In this document: positions 1 to 8,875 of the stretch, one piece after another
Position numbering within the stretch: position 1 is the first letter of the stretch
Layout of the letters: the number at the start of each line of letters is the position of its first letter
Assembly: GCF_008704855.1 (NCBI RefSeq)
Contig: NZ_CP023691.1
Span: 6,944,001-7,008,000 of the forward strand
Direction of reading: 5' to 3'
DNA length: 64,000 nt
From: Streptomyces platensis
GTDB lineage: Bacteria; Actinomycetota; Actinomycetes; Streptomycetales; Streptomycetaceae
Notes under the pieces: model-generated
Databases searched by the model: none
Told to the model about the DNA's origin: nothing
Seen by the model: only the letters and a program-made list of their open reading frames with translations
Translations under genes and position numbers: made by a program

Positions 1-1
1 G

Positions 2-802
2 GGCCCCGCCGGACTCCTCGGCCGCGCCCTGCTGGTGCGCGCCGACGGCAGCCACACCGGCACCCTCGGCGGCCACCCCGCCCTCGACCACACCGCCATC
101 GAGGAGACCCGCGCCCTGCTGGACGCCGGGCGCACCACCAGCCTGGAGATCGGCACGGGCTTCGCGCCCGGCGAGGAAGCGGAGAGCGAGGACGGCGCGC
201 AACGGAGCGGATCGCGCTGCGGCCAGCCCGTGGTCCTGCTCGTCGAGTCCTCGGTCCCGGCGCCCCGCATGATCGTCTTCGGTGCCATCGACTTCGCCGC
301 CGCGCTGGTCAGGGTCGGCAAGTTCCTCAACTACCACGTCACGGTGTGCGACGCCCGCCCCGTCTTCGCCACCAGGGCGCGCTTCCCGGACGCCGACGAG
401 ATCGTCGTCGACTGGCCGCACCGCTACCTGGACGCCCAGCAGCTCGACTCCCGCACGGTGCTGTGCGTGCTGACCCACGACGCCAAGTTCGACGTACCGC
501 TGCTGGAGCGGGCGCTCCGGCTCCCGGTCGCCTACGTCGGCGCGATGGGCTCGCGCCGCACCCACCTGGACCGCCAGCAGCGGCTGCGGGACGTCGGCCT
601 GACCGAACTCGAACTGAACCGCCTGCGCTCACCCATCGGCCTCGACCTCGGCGCCCGCACGCCGGAGGAAACCGCCCTCTCCATCGCCGCCGAAATCGTC
701 GCCAACCGCCGCGGCGGCACCGGCATCCCGCTGACCGGCGCGCATACGCCCATCCATCACGACACGGGGCGGACGCTGGGCCGGATCGGGTCGGTGGCTT
801 GA
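2..802 (+). CDS. xdhC: XdhC/CoxI family protein, 5' end cut by window edge
   Basis: XdhC proteins bind the molybdenum cofactor, help its sulfuration and insert it into xanthine dehydrogenase. The reading frame is already open at base 2, so the start lies outside the window; about 266 residues are visible. The first visible residues (GLLGRALLVRADGS, then TGTLGG) are the N-terminal XdhC/CoxI domain. The C-terminal half is the Rossmann-like XdhC_C domain: GAIDFAAALVRVGK, then a VCDARPVFATRARFPDAD stretch, YVGAMGSRRTH and a final SPIGLDLGARTPEETALSIAAEI motif. A xanthine dehydrogenase gene would be expected just left of the window. It fits the purine catabolic genes further right and the MocA-like gene at 37631-38308. 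Family assignment is firm; the direct partner is inferred. Confidence 0.9.
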   Translation, partial: GPAGLLGRALLVRADGSHTGTLGGHPALDHTAIEETRALLDAGRTTSLEIGTGFAPGEEAESEDGAQRSGSRCGQPVVLLVESSVPAPRMIVFGAIDFAAALVRVGKFLNYHVTVCDARPVFATRARFPDADEIVVDWPHRYLDAQQLDSRTVLCVLTHDAKFDVPLLERALRLPVAYVGAMGSRRTHLDRQQRLRDVGLTELELNRLRSPIGLDLGARTPEETALSIAAEIVANRRGGTGIPLTGAHTPIHHDTGRTLGRIGSVA

Positions 803-897
803 GGCGGCGGGGACTTGAGCGCGTGCTGCTGGGGGCGGCCCCGCCCCCGCCGCAAAAACAAGGTGAAGCTCCCCGGGTGCCGGGTTAGCGTCCCCGG

Positions 898-2157
898 GTG
901 ACCAGTGACGACGACGCGCGCGCGACCACGGCCATCCGGGACATCCCCGAGGCCGACCTCGACCAGGCCCTGGACCTGGTCCACCTCGCCTTCCATCTCA
1001 AGTCCGCCGAGAAGACCCGCGAGTACTACCGCAGGACCCTGCGCGCCTGCACCCGTATCGGTGCCTACGACGACGGACGGCTGAGCGGGGTGGCCGGCGC
1101 GCACCGCGTCACCCTCACCGTGCCCGGCGGCCAACTCCCCTGCGCTGCACTGGACTTCGTCTCCGTCGCGCCCACGCACCGGCGCCGCGGAATCCTCACC
1201 GGGATGCTGGACGAGCTCTGGCGCCGCTGCGCCGCCGAGGAGCGGCCGGTGTCCTGCCTCTGGGCGTCCGAGAGCGCCATCTACGGCCGCTTCGGCTACG
1301 GCGCCGCCACCGAGTCGTACCGCATCGAGATCGACTCCTCGCGCCCGCTCGCGGTCCGGATCACCCCCGACAGCCGCCCGCTGCGGCTGCTCGACCCGGC
1401 CGACGCGCCCACCGTGCTCGCCCCGCGCTACGACGCGACCCTGCCGCAGCGCGCCGGCCGCTTCCTCCGCGACGCGGCGTGGTGGCGCGAGCATGTGCTG
1501 GACCTGGACGGGTCGCGCGGCGGCGACGACCGGGACGGCTTCGGCGCGGCGCGGGTGGTGGCGCTGGGCGACCCGGGCGAGACACCCGCCGGCTATGCCG
1601 TCTACCGCACCCGCGGCCCGGGCGAGAACCGCCCCGGAGCGGTCCTCGTCGACGAACTGGAAGCGGAGTCCGCCCCCGTGGCCGCCGCCCTGTGGTCGTA
1701 CCTCGCCTCGATCGACCTCACCTCGACGGTACGCATCCCGGCCCGCCCCGCCGATGACCCGCTCCTGCACCTCGCCGCCGACCGCGACCAGGTACGCGTC
1801 ACCGGCCAGGAACCCTCCCTGTGGCTCCGGCTCGTCGACGTCCGCGCCGCGCTGACCGCCCGTTCCTGGGCGGCCCCCGTCGACCTCGTCCTCGACCTGT
1901 GCGACCCCGCCCTCCCGGCCAACGCGGGCCGCTTCCGCCTGACCGCCGGCCCCGACGGCGCCACCTGGCACCCCACCACCGACGCCCCCGACCTCTCCCT
2001 GGACGTAAGGGAGTTGGCCTCCTGCTACCTCGGCGCCACCCCCCTGCGCCACTTCGTCCACGCCGGCCTCGCCACCGAACACACCCCGGACGCGGCCCGC
2101 CACCTGGACGCCGCGTTGGCGACCGAGTGGCTGCCGTTCACCGGGGAGAACTACTGA
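898..2157 (+). CDS. Eis-like GNAT N-acetyltransferase
   Basis: A 419-residue protein of the Eis (enhanced intracellular survival) family, which acetylate amines of aminoglycosides or peptides with acetyl-CoA. The N-terminal GNAT domain has the acetyl-CoA binding loop near residues 90-110 (SVAPTHRRRGILTGML). The tyrosine region IYGRFGYGAATE near residue 125-135 corresponds to the catalytic-tyrosine segment of Eis. A second GNAT-like half and a sterol-carrier-like C-terminal domain follow, giving the normal family length of about 410. The GTG at 898 is the only start that keeps the N-terminal helix; no clear Shine-Dalgarno precedes it. It stands alone on its strand after xdhC. The substrate cannot be read from the sequence. 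Confidence 0.87.
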   Translation: MTSDDDARATTAIRDIPEADLDQALDLVHLAFHLKSAEKTREYYRRTLRACTRIGAYDDGRLSGVAGAHRVTLTVPGGQLPCAALDFVSVAPTHRRRGILTGMLDELWRRCAAEERPVSCLWASESAIYGRFGYGAATESYRIEIDSSRPLAVRITPDSRPLRLLDPADAPTVLAPRYDATLPQRAGRFLRDAAWWREHVLDLDGSRGGDDRDGFGAARVVALGDPGETPAGYAVYRTRGPGENRPGAVLVDELEAESAPVAAALWSYLASIDLTSTVRIPARPADDPLLHLAADRDQVRVTGQEPSLWLRLVDVRAALTARSWAAPVDLVLDLCDPALPANAGRFRLTAGPDGATWHPTTDAPDLSLDVRELASCYLGATPLRHFVHAGLATEHTPDAARHLDAALATEWLPFTGENY

Positions 2158-2241
2158 GCTCGTCGTTGCACCAGGGCGCGCGGGCCGGGGGACCGGCCCG
2201 ACGCAACAAATCGCTTGCCGGTCGGACCACCGCTCAGAATC

Positions 2242-2811
2242 ATGACCACGGTGAGCGACATACCTGAGCGGTGGAGCAAGGCCGGCGTCTACCCCGACAT
2301 GTGGGCGGACCCCGATGAGGACCCTCGCGAGAAAGATGGCGCCAGTCCGGAAGGTGAGCTGGCGACCTTGCAGGACTACCTGTCGGGCTATCGACTGACC
2401 CTGCGGATGAAGTGCGACGGGTTGGACCCGGAGCAACTGGCGCGCCGCTCGGTGCCGCCGTCGACCATGTCCTTGCTGGGGCTGGTCCGCCACCTCGCCG
2501 AGGTGGAGCGGGACTGGCGCAACTGGATCGTGCCGGGAGACCCGGCACCGAAGCTGTACGGCGCGGACGACGGCGACTTCGAGGGAGCCGTAGCGGAGCA
2601 GGAGGTGGTCGAGGGCGCCTTCGCCGACCTCGAACGCGAACAGGCGGCCACCGATGCGGCGTTCGCCGAGCATCGGGATCTGGGCGCGCGGGTGGGGCAC
2701 GACAACAACCCTGTCCGCGCGCTGTGGGTCCACCGGATCGAGGAGTACGCCCGCCACTGCGGTCACGCCGACCTGCTGCGGGAATGCGTGGACGGCCGGG
2801 TCGGGCAGTAG
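2242..2811 (+). CDS. DinB/DUF664-like protein
   Basis: A 189-residue protein of the DinB-like four-helix family, most like the actinobacterial DUF664 branch. Members bind a metal with three histidines and include mycothiol- or bacillithiol-dependent transferases; most are uncharacterised. Visible features are the helix LATLQDYLSGYRLTLRMKCD (first metal-side helix region), the LLGLVRHLAEVERDW segment with a histidine, and the C-terminal WVHRIEEYARHCGHADLLRE motif, which carries the last two histidines. The ATG at 2242 gives a natural N-terminus (MTTVSDIPERW); an upstream in-frame start at 2215 would add an unlikely basic stretch. It converges on the acetyltransferase that follows. Confidence 0.8.
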   Translation: MTTVSDIPERWSKAGVYPDMWADPDEDPREKDGASPEGELATLQDYLSGYRLTLRMKCDGLDPEQLARRSVPPSTMSLLGLVRHLAEVERDWRNWIVPGDPAPKLYGADDGDFEGAVAEQEVVEGAFADLEREQAATDAAFAEHRDLGARVGHDNNPVRALWVHRIEEYARHCGHADLLRECVDGRVGQ

Positions 2812-2899
2812 CGCACTCGGGCGGCGCACGCTAGCGGTAGCAAGGGCACGGCGGGGCCGGGCGGCCTGCGGGCGGCGGTGTGACCGCCGCCGGCCGACT

Positions 2900-3655
2900 T
2901 CAGACAGCGGTCTCACCGGCCAGGACCGGTGAGACCGTCTCACCGAGGCGGACGCTGAGCTGAGCCCCCAACTCCTGAAAGCCCAGGGCAAGCGCCACAC
3001 ACTTCGACGCATTCGCCCGCGCTCGCCATTGCGGGAGCAGCCCCGCAGCAAGCGCATGCGCCACCGCCGCAGACGCCACGACCCGCGCCAGCCCCCGCCC
3101 TCGCTGCCCCGGCGCAACCAGCACACTCAGGTGAGCCACCGACCGCGGCCACGTCTGATACCCGGCGGCGGCCACCACGTCGTCAGACTCGCTGAGGACG
3201 AATGCGGGAGAGGTGATGTCCACCAAGCCACTTTCGTCGGTGTCCTCTTCACCAGCACCGGCCAGGAGCGCGGACAACCCATCGTGGTCGTGCACCGCCT
3301 CCTCCACAACGACGCCCCCTCGCACAGGAAGGAAGTCGGCGCGGTCGAGATAGCAGAGGGACGCAGGACCGAGTACGTCGAGGACGGGCAGCACTGCACG
3401 CAGGCGATCCGGGTCGACGAGCTCCTCAGGGGACAGCGTGCTGGCGCCCGCCATCAGTTCGGCAGCCCGCCTGCTCGGCACGGTGACGACGCCGGCTCGT
3501 CCGAGGACCACGATCCCGGTCCACCACGGCGGACACAGTCGCGAGCCGGGAGAGACCACCACGTTCGCCCCCTCAGAGGAGGGGAATTCCACTGGTTCTG
3601 CCGCCAGTTCGGTCCACGGCTCCCGGGCCCGGGCAAGTAAGAATTCGCTGGTCAC
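2900..3655 (-). CDS. GNAT family N-acetyltransferase
   Basis: A 251-residue acetyltransferase starting at the GTG 3655-3653 (VTSEFLLARAREPW). The C-terminal part carries the GNAT acetyl-CoA motif: SVAHLSVLVAPGQRGRGLARVVASAAVAHAL around residues 175-210, followed by a segment with conserved Asn and Lys (RANASKCVALALGFQELG). The N-terminal 110 residues resemble the lid region found in GCN5-related proteins fused to an unknown N-domain. The start overlaps the stop of the upstream acetyltransferase by four bases (GTGA), so the two are translationally coupled. The 3' end lies inside a perfect inverted repeat (2908-2937). The substrate is not known. Confidence 0.82.
   Translation of the reverse strand: MTSEFLLARAREPWTELAAEPVEFPSSEGANVVVSPGSRLCPPWWTGIVVLGRAGVVTVPSRRAAELMAGASTLSPEELVDPDRLRAVLPVLDVLGPASLCYLDRADFLPVRGGVVVEEAVHDHDGLSALLAGAGEEDTDESGLVDITSPAFVLSESDDVVAAAGYQTWPRSVAHLSVLVAPGQRGRGLARVVASAAVAHALAAGLLPQWRARANASKCVALALGFQELGAQLSVRLGETVSPVLAGETAV
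2908..2945. repeat. Three-arm inverted repeat at the 3' end of the GNAT gene
   Basis: Arm A is CGGTCTCACCGG (2908-2919), arm B is CCGGTGAGACCG (2926-2937), and arm C begins GTCTCACCG (2937-2945). Arm B can pair perfectly with A (12 bp, 6-nt loop) or with C (GGTGAGAC/GTCTCACC around one base). The element sits across the last codons of the minus-strand gene and between two convergent genes. A terminator role is likely; alternative pairing is an inference. Confidence 0.55.
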
Positions 3656-4275
3656 GGCCGTATCGTGCCCGACCTCGTGTCGGTGCCCGAGTCCATGTCC
3701 ACGTCCGTGCCCATGTCCGCGCCCCCGCCCCGCCGCGACCGAAGCGCCGCCATCACCAGTACGTCGTGCCATGCGCCGTCCCAGTAGAGGGCCTCGCGCA
3801 GGCGGCCCTCCACCTCGAAGCCGCACTTTTCGTAGGCGCGCCGAGCGCGCGGGTTGTAGTCGAAGACCTCCAGCTGTACCCGGTGCAGGCCCACCCGGTC
3901 GAAGGCGTAGTCGAGCAGCAGGCGGATCGCCTCGCTGCCGATGCCGCGGTCGGTGGCGTCCGGGACCAGGGCGATCCGGAAGCTGCCGTGGGCGTTCGGC
4001 GGATCGATCTCGTTCAGGGCGAGTTCGCCGAGGAAGTCACCGGTCTCGCGGTCCTCGATGGCGAGGTCCAGACGGTCCGCGCGGTCGGCGCTGCCGGCGC
4101 ACCACCTCTGCAACTCCTCCAGCGTGAAGTCATGGTGGCTGCCGGTCAGCCGGCGCGTCTCCGGGTCCTGGCAGGAGGTGTGGAAGGCGGCCGCATGCCG
4201 TATGGACAGCGGGGCGAGACGGACCCGGGGGCCGGTGAGCACCGGCTTCTCGGAGAGTGCGGTGGCATCGATCAT
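3652..4275 (-). CDS. RimJ/RimL-type GNAT acetyltransferase
   Basis: A 207-residue protein of the RimJ/RimL branch, which acetylates protein N-termini or small amines. The core runs from VLTGPRVRLAPLSIRHAAAF (residues ~12-31) to EVFDYNPRARRAYEKCGFEVEGRLREALYWDG, the classic RimJ ending with N..A...YEK.GF..EG. The CoA motif is LVPDATDRGIGSEAIRLLLDYAF. The last 25 residues are a low-complexity Gly/Asp/Thr tail (GADMGTDVDMDSGTDT) encoded by near-repeats of a tccatgtcc-type hexamer, beyond the usual end of the family. ATG at 4275 chosen because family homology begins right after it. It is the first gene of a two-gene unit with the GNAT at 2900-3655 and is divergent from the LysR gene. Confidence 0.88.
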   Translation of the reverse strand: MIDATALSEKPVLTGPRVRLAPLSIRHAAAFHTSCQDPETRRLTGSHHDFTLEELQRWCAGSADRADRLDLAIEDRETGDFLGELALNEIDPPNAHGSFRIALVPDATDRGIGSEAIRLLLDYAFDRVGLHRVQLEVFDYNPRARRAYEKCGFEVEGRLREALYWDGAWHDVLVMAALRSRRGGGADMGTDVDMDSGTDTRSGTIRP

Positions 4276-4395
4276 GGGGGGATGATGTCCGGGCGGCGGT
4301 ACCGCTGCAAGGCAATTGTGCGGCCGGGGTGTGCCGCCCGGAGTGAGGGGAACGGCCGGGCCCGGGGGGAGTGGGCCGGCCGTGAGGGGAGAGGT

Positions 4396-5325
4396 GTGGA
4401 GCTGCGGCAGGTGCGGTACTTCGTCACGGTGGCGCAGGAGCTGCATTTCGGGCGGGCGGCGGAGCGGCTGCATATCGTCCAGTCGGCGGTGAGCCAGCAG
4501 ATCCGGCGGCTGGAGCGGGAGTTGAAGGCCGAGCTGTTCGACCGGTCGGCCCGCCAGGTGCGGCTGACGGCTGTCGGCGAGCGGTTCCTGCCGGAGGCGC
4601 GGGCGCTGCTCGCCGCCGAGGAGCGGGCCCGTGCCGCCGTCGCCGAGCTGACCGGCGGACGGGGTGCCACCCTGCGCCTGGGGACGAGCACGGGTCTGGG
4701 CGCCCACCTGGACCGGGTGCTGGACACACTGGCCCGGCTCGCCCCGGAGACCCGGGTGGAGCTGGTGGCCGTACGGGCCCGGGACCGGCTCGACCGGGTG
4801 GTGGCCGGGGAGCTGGACGCCGCGTTCCTCCGTGGTGAGCCGGATGACACCGGCCGGGACGGGCTGCGCTTCGTCCCGCTGTGGCAGGACCCGCTGGTGG
4901 CGGTCGTCCCGGCCCGGCATCCCATGGCGGCCGCACCCGGCCCGGTCGCGCTCGCCGACCTCGGGCCCCTCCCGCTGGTGCTGACCGCGCGCCGCAACAA
5001 CCGGGCCCTGGTCGACCTGGTCGTCAACGCTTGCCACGACGCCGGCTTCGTCCCCGTACCGGGCCCCGCCTATGGCTCGTTGGACGACACCCTGACCGCG
5101 ATCGGCGCCCGCGGCCCGGCGGACGGACTGTGGACCGTCGTCTATGCCTCGCACGCCCGCCGGCTGAGCACTCCCCGGGTCGCCTTCCGCCCGTTCCGCG
5201 ACCCGGGCATGGAGCTCACCACCTCCCTCGCGGTGCGGTGGACCGACCCGCCCGCCGGGGTGGATCCGCTGCTGCGGGCCTGTGCGGCGCCGGACGGGAG
5301 CGAGGCGCTCGATCTCGATCGGTGA
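4396..5325 (+). CDS. LysR family transcriptional regulator
   Basis: A 309-residue LysR regulator. Residues 1-62 form the winged helix-turn-helix (MELRQVRYFVTVAQELHFGR, then AERLHIVQSAVSQQIRRLERELKAELFDRS). The rest is the effector domain, with two Rossmann-like subdomains: TLRLGTSTGLGAHLDRVLDTLAR from residue ~95 and DLGPLPLVLTARRNN around 190. GTG at 4396 gives the canonical N-terminus. It is divergent from the acetyltransferase pair (intergenic 4276-4395) and followed on the same strand by a tautomerase gene, so either could be its target. The effector is unknown. Confidence 0.92.
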   Translation: MELRQVRYFVTVAQELHFGRAAERLHIVQSAVSQQIRRLERELKAELFDRSARQVRLTAVGERFLPEARALLAAEERARAAVAELTGGRGATLRLGTSTGLGAHLDRVLDTLARLAPETRVELVAVRARDRLDRVVAGELDAAFLRGEPDDTGRDGLRFVPLWQDPLVAVVPARHPMAAAPGPVALADLGPLPLVLTARRNNRALVDLVVNACHDAGFVPVPGPAYGSLDDTLTAIGARGPADGLWTVVYASHARRLSTPRVAFRPFRDPGMELTTSLAVRWTDPPAGVDPLLRACAAPDGSEALDLDR

Positions 5326-5498
5326 TCGCTGTGTGCACGATCCGCTTCTTGGTCGCACGGGCCGTTCGCGATGGACTGAGGTCACGCCGGTCAACCACCG
5401 GAAACCCGGGGAAAACCCGGGAACCCCAGGCCGGGTAGCGCCGTGAACCTCTGCGTTCTCGCCTACCCAACGGCCTTTCTCCGCAAGGGAGTTCCACC

Positions 5499-5681
5499 AT
5501 GCCCACAGTCACCGTGCAGCAGGGCCCGCGCAGCGTCGAGCTGAAGCGGGAGCTCGTCAAGCAGATCACCGACGCGTTCGTGGACGCGTACCGCATCCCC
5601 GCCGAGACCGTGACGGTCTGGATCCAGGAAGTCCCCACCGACAGCTGGGGCGCGGCGGGCACCCTGACCGCCGACAAGTAG
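5499..5681 (+). CDS. 4-oxalocrotonate tautomerase family protein
   Basis: A 60-residue protein matching the small tautomerase superfamily in length and fold signature. After removal of Met the N-terminus is Pro-1 (MPTVTVQQGPRS), the general base of this family. The following segment SVELKRELVKQITDAFVDAY and the IPAETVTVWIQEVPTDSWG motif are standard; the Arg-11-equivalent falls at the RS of GPRS. These enzymes form hexamers and isomerise unsaturated keto acids or related substrates. AAGGGAG precedes the ATG at good spacing. It lies 173 bases after the LysR gene, probably its own transcript. Confidence 0.88.
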   Translation: MPTVTVQQGPRSVELKRELVKQITDAFVDAYRIPAETVTVWIQEVPTDSWGAAGTLTADK

Positions 5682-5691
5682 CCGCTGGGTG

Positions 5692-5727
5692 GGCGGGCCG
5701 GCCTTCACGGGGGAGGGCCGGACCGCC
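5692..5727 (+). terminator. Hairpin after tautomerase gene
   Basis: Arms GGCGGGCCGGCC (5692-5703) and GGCCGGACCGCC (5716-5727) pair with one mismatch around a 12-nt loop, 11 bases after the tautomerase stop. There is no T-run, as is common in this genus. Confidence 0.55.
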
Positions 5728-5845
5728 TGGACGCTGCGGGACCACCGAAGGTGAGGAGCGGCTGGCGGGATTCACTGTTCCGCCGGCCGCTCTTCCGTAT
5801 GAGACTGCCTCGTCGACATCGCACCTTCAAAGCCCCAAGGAAGAC

Positions 5846-6142
5846 ATGAGCGACAGTTCTCCTCTCGCACGGCCCGAGACCAAAGACTCCGTCCGAGGCG
5901 AAGCCTGGCCGGTGGTCCCGCTCGCTGTCGCCCTGCTGCTGTTGCACACCCTGGGGGACCGGACGTGGGCGTATGTGACCGCGGCAGTGGTCGGCGGCAT
6001 CGGCCTGCTGGCTTCCGTGATCGCTCTGGTCGAGTGCGTAGGCGCCGTTAGAAGAGGGGTGGCGTGGACCAGTGCTGCCTGGGTGATGGCCGTTCTGATG
6101 GTGGCCGGTTGTGCGGTCGTCCACCGGTTGATCGTGGCGTGA
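5846..6142 (+). CDS. Small hydrophobic membrane protein of unknown function
   Basis: A 98-residue protein not recognised. Three membrane segments are visible: WPVVPLAVALLLLHTLG (residues ~22-38), TWAYVTAAVVGGIGLLASVIALVECV (~41-66) and SAAWVMAVLMVAGCAVVHRLIV (~76-97). The first 20 residues are polar (MSDSSPLARPETKDSVRGEA), so the N-terminus is probably cytoplasmic. AAGGAAG lies seven bases before the ATG. Its neighbours give no hint of role. It could be a small stress or envelope protein, but that is a guess. Confidence 0.68.
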   Translation: MSDSSPLARPETKDSVRGEAWPVVPLAVALLLLHTLGDRTWAYVTAAVVGGIGLLASVIALVECVGAVRRGVAWTSAAWVMAVLMVAGCAVVHRLIVA

Positions 6143-6232
6143 CGCCGGACATGAACCTTGGCAAGTTGCTGCCGGCCGCCCGACCATAATGTGATCCGCC
6201 CGCGCCTGCCCATCACGTACCCCCCGCCCGCC

Positions 6233-7102
6233 CTACGGCAGCACCCCCACCCGCCGCGCCGCGATTACCGCCTGGAGGCGGGTGTGGGCGCCCAGCTTCC
6301 GCATGACGGAGCGGAGATAGCTCTTCACGGTTTCCGGGCGGAGGCCCAGGCGCTCCGCCACCTCCGCGTTGGTGGCGCCGGACGCGACGCAGGCCAGTAC
6401 GTCCAGTTCGCGTGGTGCGAGGGCGGGGGCCGGGCCGTCCGTGCCGGGGCGAGGGGAGGAGGCCGTCACGAGGCGTCCGCATGCCGCCAGGAGCTGCTGT
6501 CGCAGCAGGGGGTCGCCGACCTGCTGGGCCAGGCCGCGCAGCTCGCCGTGTGCCTCGCGGACCTCTTCCCAGCGGGCCGGGTCGTCGGCGGTGGGTTGGC
6601 GTGACACGGACAGCAGCCGTGCGGCCTCGTCCTGGAGCAGTAGGGCCTGCTCCAGTTCCCGTGCCACCTCCATGGCCGCCGAGAGCGGGCGGTCGCCGAG
6701 CCGTACCGGGCGGCGCAGCGCCCCGTACAGCACGCCGCGCACCCGGCGCCGGACGATCACCGGTACGGCGAGCACCGAGCGCAGCCCCTCGGCGGCCACC
6801 GCCGCGTCGTACTCATGGCTGATCACCGATGAGGCGCTGTAGTCGGTCACCGCGAGCGGGCGGGACAGTGCCACGGCCTTCCCGCCCAGCCCGTTGCCCC
6901 GCACGATGTCCAGGCCGCGCAGCACCGCGGTCTCCGTACCGGCCAGCTCATTGATGCGATAGCACCCCGCACCGGCCCGCAGACCGCCGAACGCCACCGG
7001 CAGCCCGCTGTCCCGCCGCAGCCGCGACAGCGCCGCCCGTACGTCCACCGTCTCGTTCGCCCCCGGCTCGCGCCGCACGCCGAAACCTCCGCTTCCCCCC
7101 AT
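6233..7102 (-). CDS. GAF-LuxR transcriptional regulator
   Basis: A 289-residue regulator with a GAF-like sensor domain (about residues 20-165; RLRRDSGLPVAFGGL through VPVIVRRRVRGVLYGALRR) and a C-terminal LuxR/NarL helix-turn-helix (about 225-285; LAPRELDVLACVASGATNAE, then AERLGLRPETVKSYLRSVMRKLG). This architecture is common in actinobacterial regulators next to aromatic-acid or fatty-acid CoA-ligase genes. It is divergent from the two acyl-CoA ligase genes with only 69 bases between the starts, so it very probably controls them. The intergenic region shows CATTCGGGGG and no obvious long palindrome. The GTG a few codons downstream is an alternative start. Confidence 0.9.
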   Translation of the reverse strand: MGGSGGFGVRREPGANETVDVRAALSRLRRDSGLPVAFGGLRAGAGCYRINELAGTETAVLRGLDIVRGNGLGGKAVALSRPLAVTDYSASSVISHEYDAAVAAEGLRSVLAVPVIVRRRVRGVLYGALRRPVRLGDRPLSAAMEVARELEQALLLQDEAARLLSVSRQPTADDPARWEEVREAHGELRGLAQQVGDPLLRQQLLAACGRLVTASSPRPGTDGPAPALAPRELDVLACVASGATNAEVAERLGLRPETVKSYLRSVMRKLGAHTRLQAVIAARRVGVLP

Positions 7103-7171
7103 TCGGGGGTGGTGAGACCTGGGCCCCTGATTACACGATGGCAGCTAGCGGTGCGGCAATGAGGAGGACAT

Positions 7172-8875
7172 ATGACGGACACGGAATCCGGTGCGACGGG
7201 TCGCGCACCGGCCGCCACCGAGGAGTTCCGGGCGGCACGGGATCTGCTGCTGCGGCACCGGGAGGACTATGCCGCGGCCCGCGCGGCGTTCCACTGGCCC
7301 CGCCCGGAGCACTTCAACTGGGCGCTGGACTGGTTCGACACCATCGCCCACGGCAATGACCGCACCGCGCTGCACATCGTCGAGGAGGACGGCAGCGAGA
7401 CCCGGCTGAGCTTCGACGCCCTGCGCCGCCGCTCCGACCAGGCAGCGAACTGGCTGTCCGCCCACGGGGTACGGGCCGGCGACCGCATCGTGGTGATGCT
7501 GGGCAACCAGGCGGAGCTGTGGGAGACCGCACTGGCCGCGATGAAGCTGCGTGCCGTCGTGATCCCCGCGACCCCGCTGCTGGGCCGCGCCGACCTCGCG
7601 GACCGGATCGACCGCGGCCGGGCCCGGCATGTACTCGTACGGGCCGCGGACACCGGGAAGTTCGCCGACGTGGCGGGCGACTACACCCGGATCGCGGTCG
7701 GCGGTGCGCCGGACGGCTGGCTGGCGTACGAGGAGGCGTACGACAGCCCCGAGACCTTCGAGCCGGGCGGGCCCACCCGGGCGGACGACGCCCTGATGCT
7801 CTACTTCACCTCCGGCACCACCGCCCGCCCCAAGCTCGTCGAGCACACCCACGCCTCGTACCCCGTCGGGCATCTCGCGACGATGTACTGGATCGGTCTG
7901 CGGCCCGGCGATGTGCATCTCAACATCTCCTCGCCCGGATGGGCCAAGCACGCCTGGTCCAATCTCTTCGCGCCGTGGAACGCCGAGGCCACCGTCTTCA
8001 TCCACAACTACACCCGCTTCGACGCGGCCCGGCTGATGGCGGAGATGGACCGGGCCCGCGTCACCAGCTTCTGCGCCCCGCCGACCGTCTGGCGGATGCT
8101 CATCCAGGCCGATCTGTCCGCGCTCCGCCGGCCGCCGCGGGAGATCGTCGCGGCCGGTGAACCGCTCAACCCGGAGATCATCGAGCAGGTGCGGCAGTCC
8201 TGGGGCGTCACCATCCGGGACGGCTTCGGACAGACCGAGACCGCCGTCCAGGTGGCCAACACCCCTGGTCAGACCGTCAAGCCGGGCTCCATGGGCCGCC
8301 CCACCCCCGGCTTCGACGTCGTCCTCCTCGACCCGGTCAGCGGCGCACCGGGCGACGAGGGGGAGATCGCCCTCGACCTGTCCACCCGGCCGGTCGGCCT
8401 GATGACCGGCTATCACGGGGACCCGGCACGCACCGCGGAGGCGATGGCCGACGGCTACTACCGCACCGGCGACATCGGCAGCCGTGACCGCGACGGCTGG
8501 ATCACCTACATCGGACGCGCCGACGACGTCTTCAAGGCGTCCGACTACAAGATCTCCCCGTTCGAGCTGGAGAGCGCCCTGCTGGAGCACGAGGCGGTCG
8601 CCGAGGCCGCCGTGGTGCCGGCCCCCGACCCGCTGCGGCTGGCGGTCCCCAAGGCGTATGTGGTGCTGGCGGCCGGGTGGTCGCCCGGCCCGGAGACCGC
8701 GAGGCTGATCTTCGAGCACTCCCGCGAGGTGCTGGCCCCCTACAAGCGCATCCGGCGGCTGGAGTTCGCCGACCTGCCGAAGACCGTCTCCGGCAAGATC
8801 CGCCGTATCGAGCTGCGTGAGCGCACCGCGCAGGGCGACGGCGGCGCCGAGTACTGGGAGGAGAACCACCGATGA
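7172..8875 (+). CDS. AMP-dependent acyl-CoA ligase (medium-chain/benzoate type)
   Basis: A 567-residue ANL-superfamily enzyme that activates a carboxylic acid as acyl-AMP and then as the CoA thioester. Visible motifs are the P-loop [17 protein letters not shown] (residues ~210-226), the A5 motif DGFGQTE (~350), [15 protein letters not shown] (~430) and [21 protein letters not shown], and the C-terminal catalytic lysine in KTVSGKIRR (~530). The long N-terminal region ([16 protein letters not shown]) and [17 protein letters not shown] resemble medium-chain acyl-CoA synthetases and benzoate-CoA ligases rather than FadD. An AGGAGG-like site (gaggaggac) precedes the ATG. It overlaps the next ligase gene by four bases, so both are cotranscribed and coupled, probably under the GAF-LuxR regulator. 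Confidence 0.92.
   Translation: MTDTESGATGRAPAATEEFRAARDLLLRHREDYAAARAAFHWPRPEHFNWALDWFDTIAHGNDRTALHIVEEDGSETRLSFDALRRRSDQAANWLSAHGVRAGDRIVVMLGNQAELWETALAAMKLRAVVIPATPLLGRADLADRIDRGRARHVLVRAADTGKFADVAGDYTRIAVGGAPDGWLAYEEAYDSPETFEPGGPTRADDALMLYFTSGTTARPKLVEHTHASYPVGHLATMYWIGLRPGDVHLNISSPGWAKHAWSNLFAPWNAEATVFIHNYTRFDAARLMAEMDRARVTSFCAPPTVWRMLIQADLSALRRPPREIVAAGEPLNPEIIEQVRQSWGVTIRDGFGQTETAVQVANTPGQTVKPGSMGRPTPGFDVVLLDPVSGAPGDEGEIALDLSTRPVGLMTGYHGDPARTAEAMADGYYRTGDIGSRDRDGWITYIGRADDVFKASDYKISPFELESALLEHEAVAEAAVVPAPDPLRLAVPKAYVVLAAGWSPGPETARLIFEHSREVLAPYKRIRRLEFADLPKTVSGKIRRIELRERTAQGDGGAEYWEENHR

Noticed and set aside
757-3126. 789-codon minus-strand frame opposite the Eis-like and DinB-like genes
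   Set aside because: No family pattern, low-complexity Gly/Val/Arg content, antisense to two recognised proteins.
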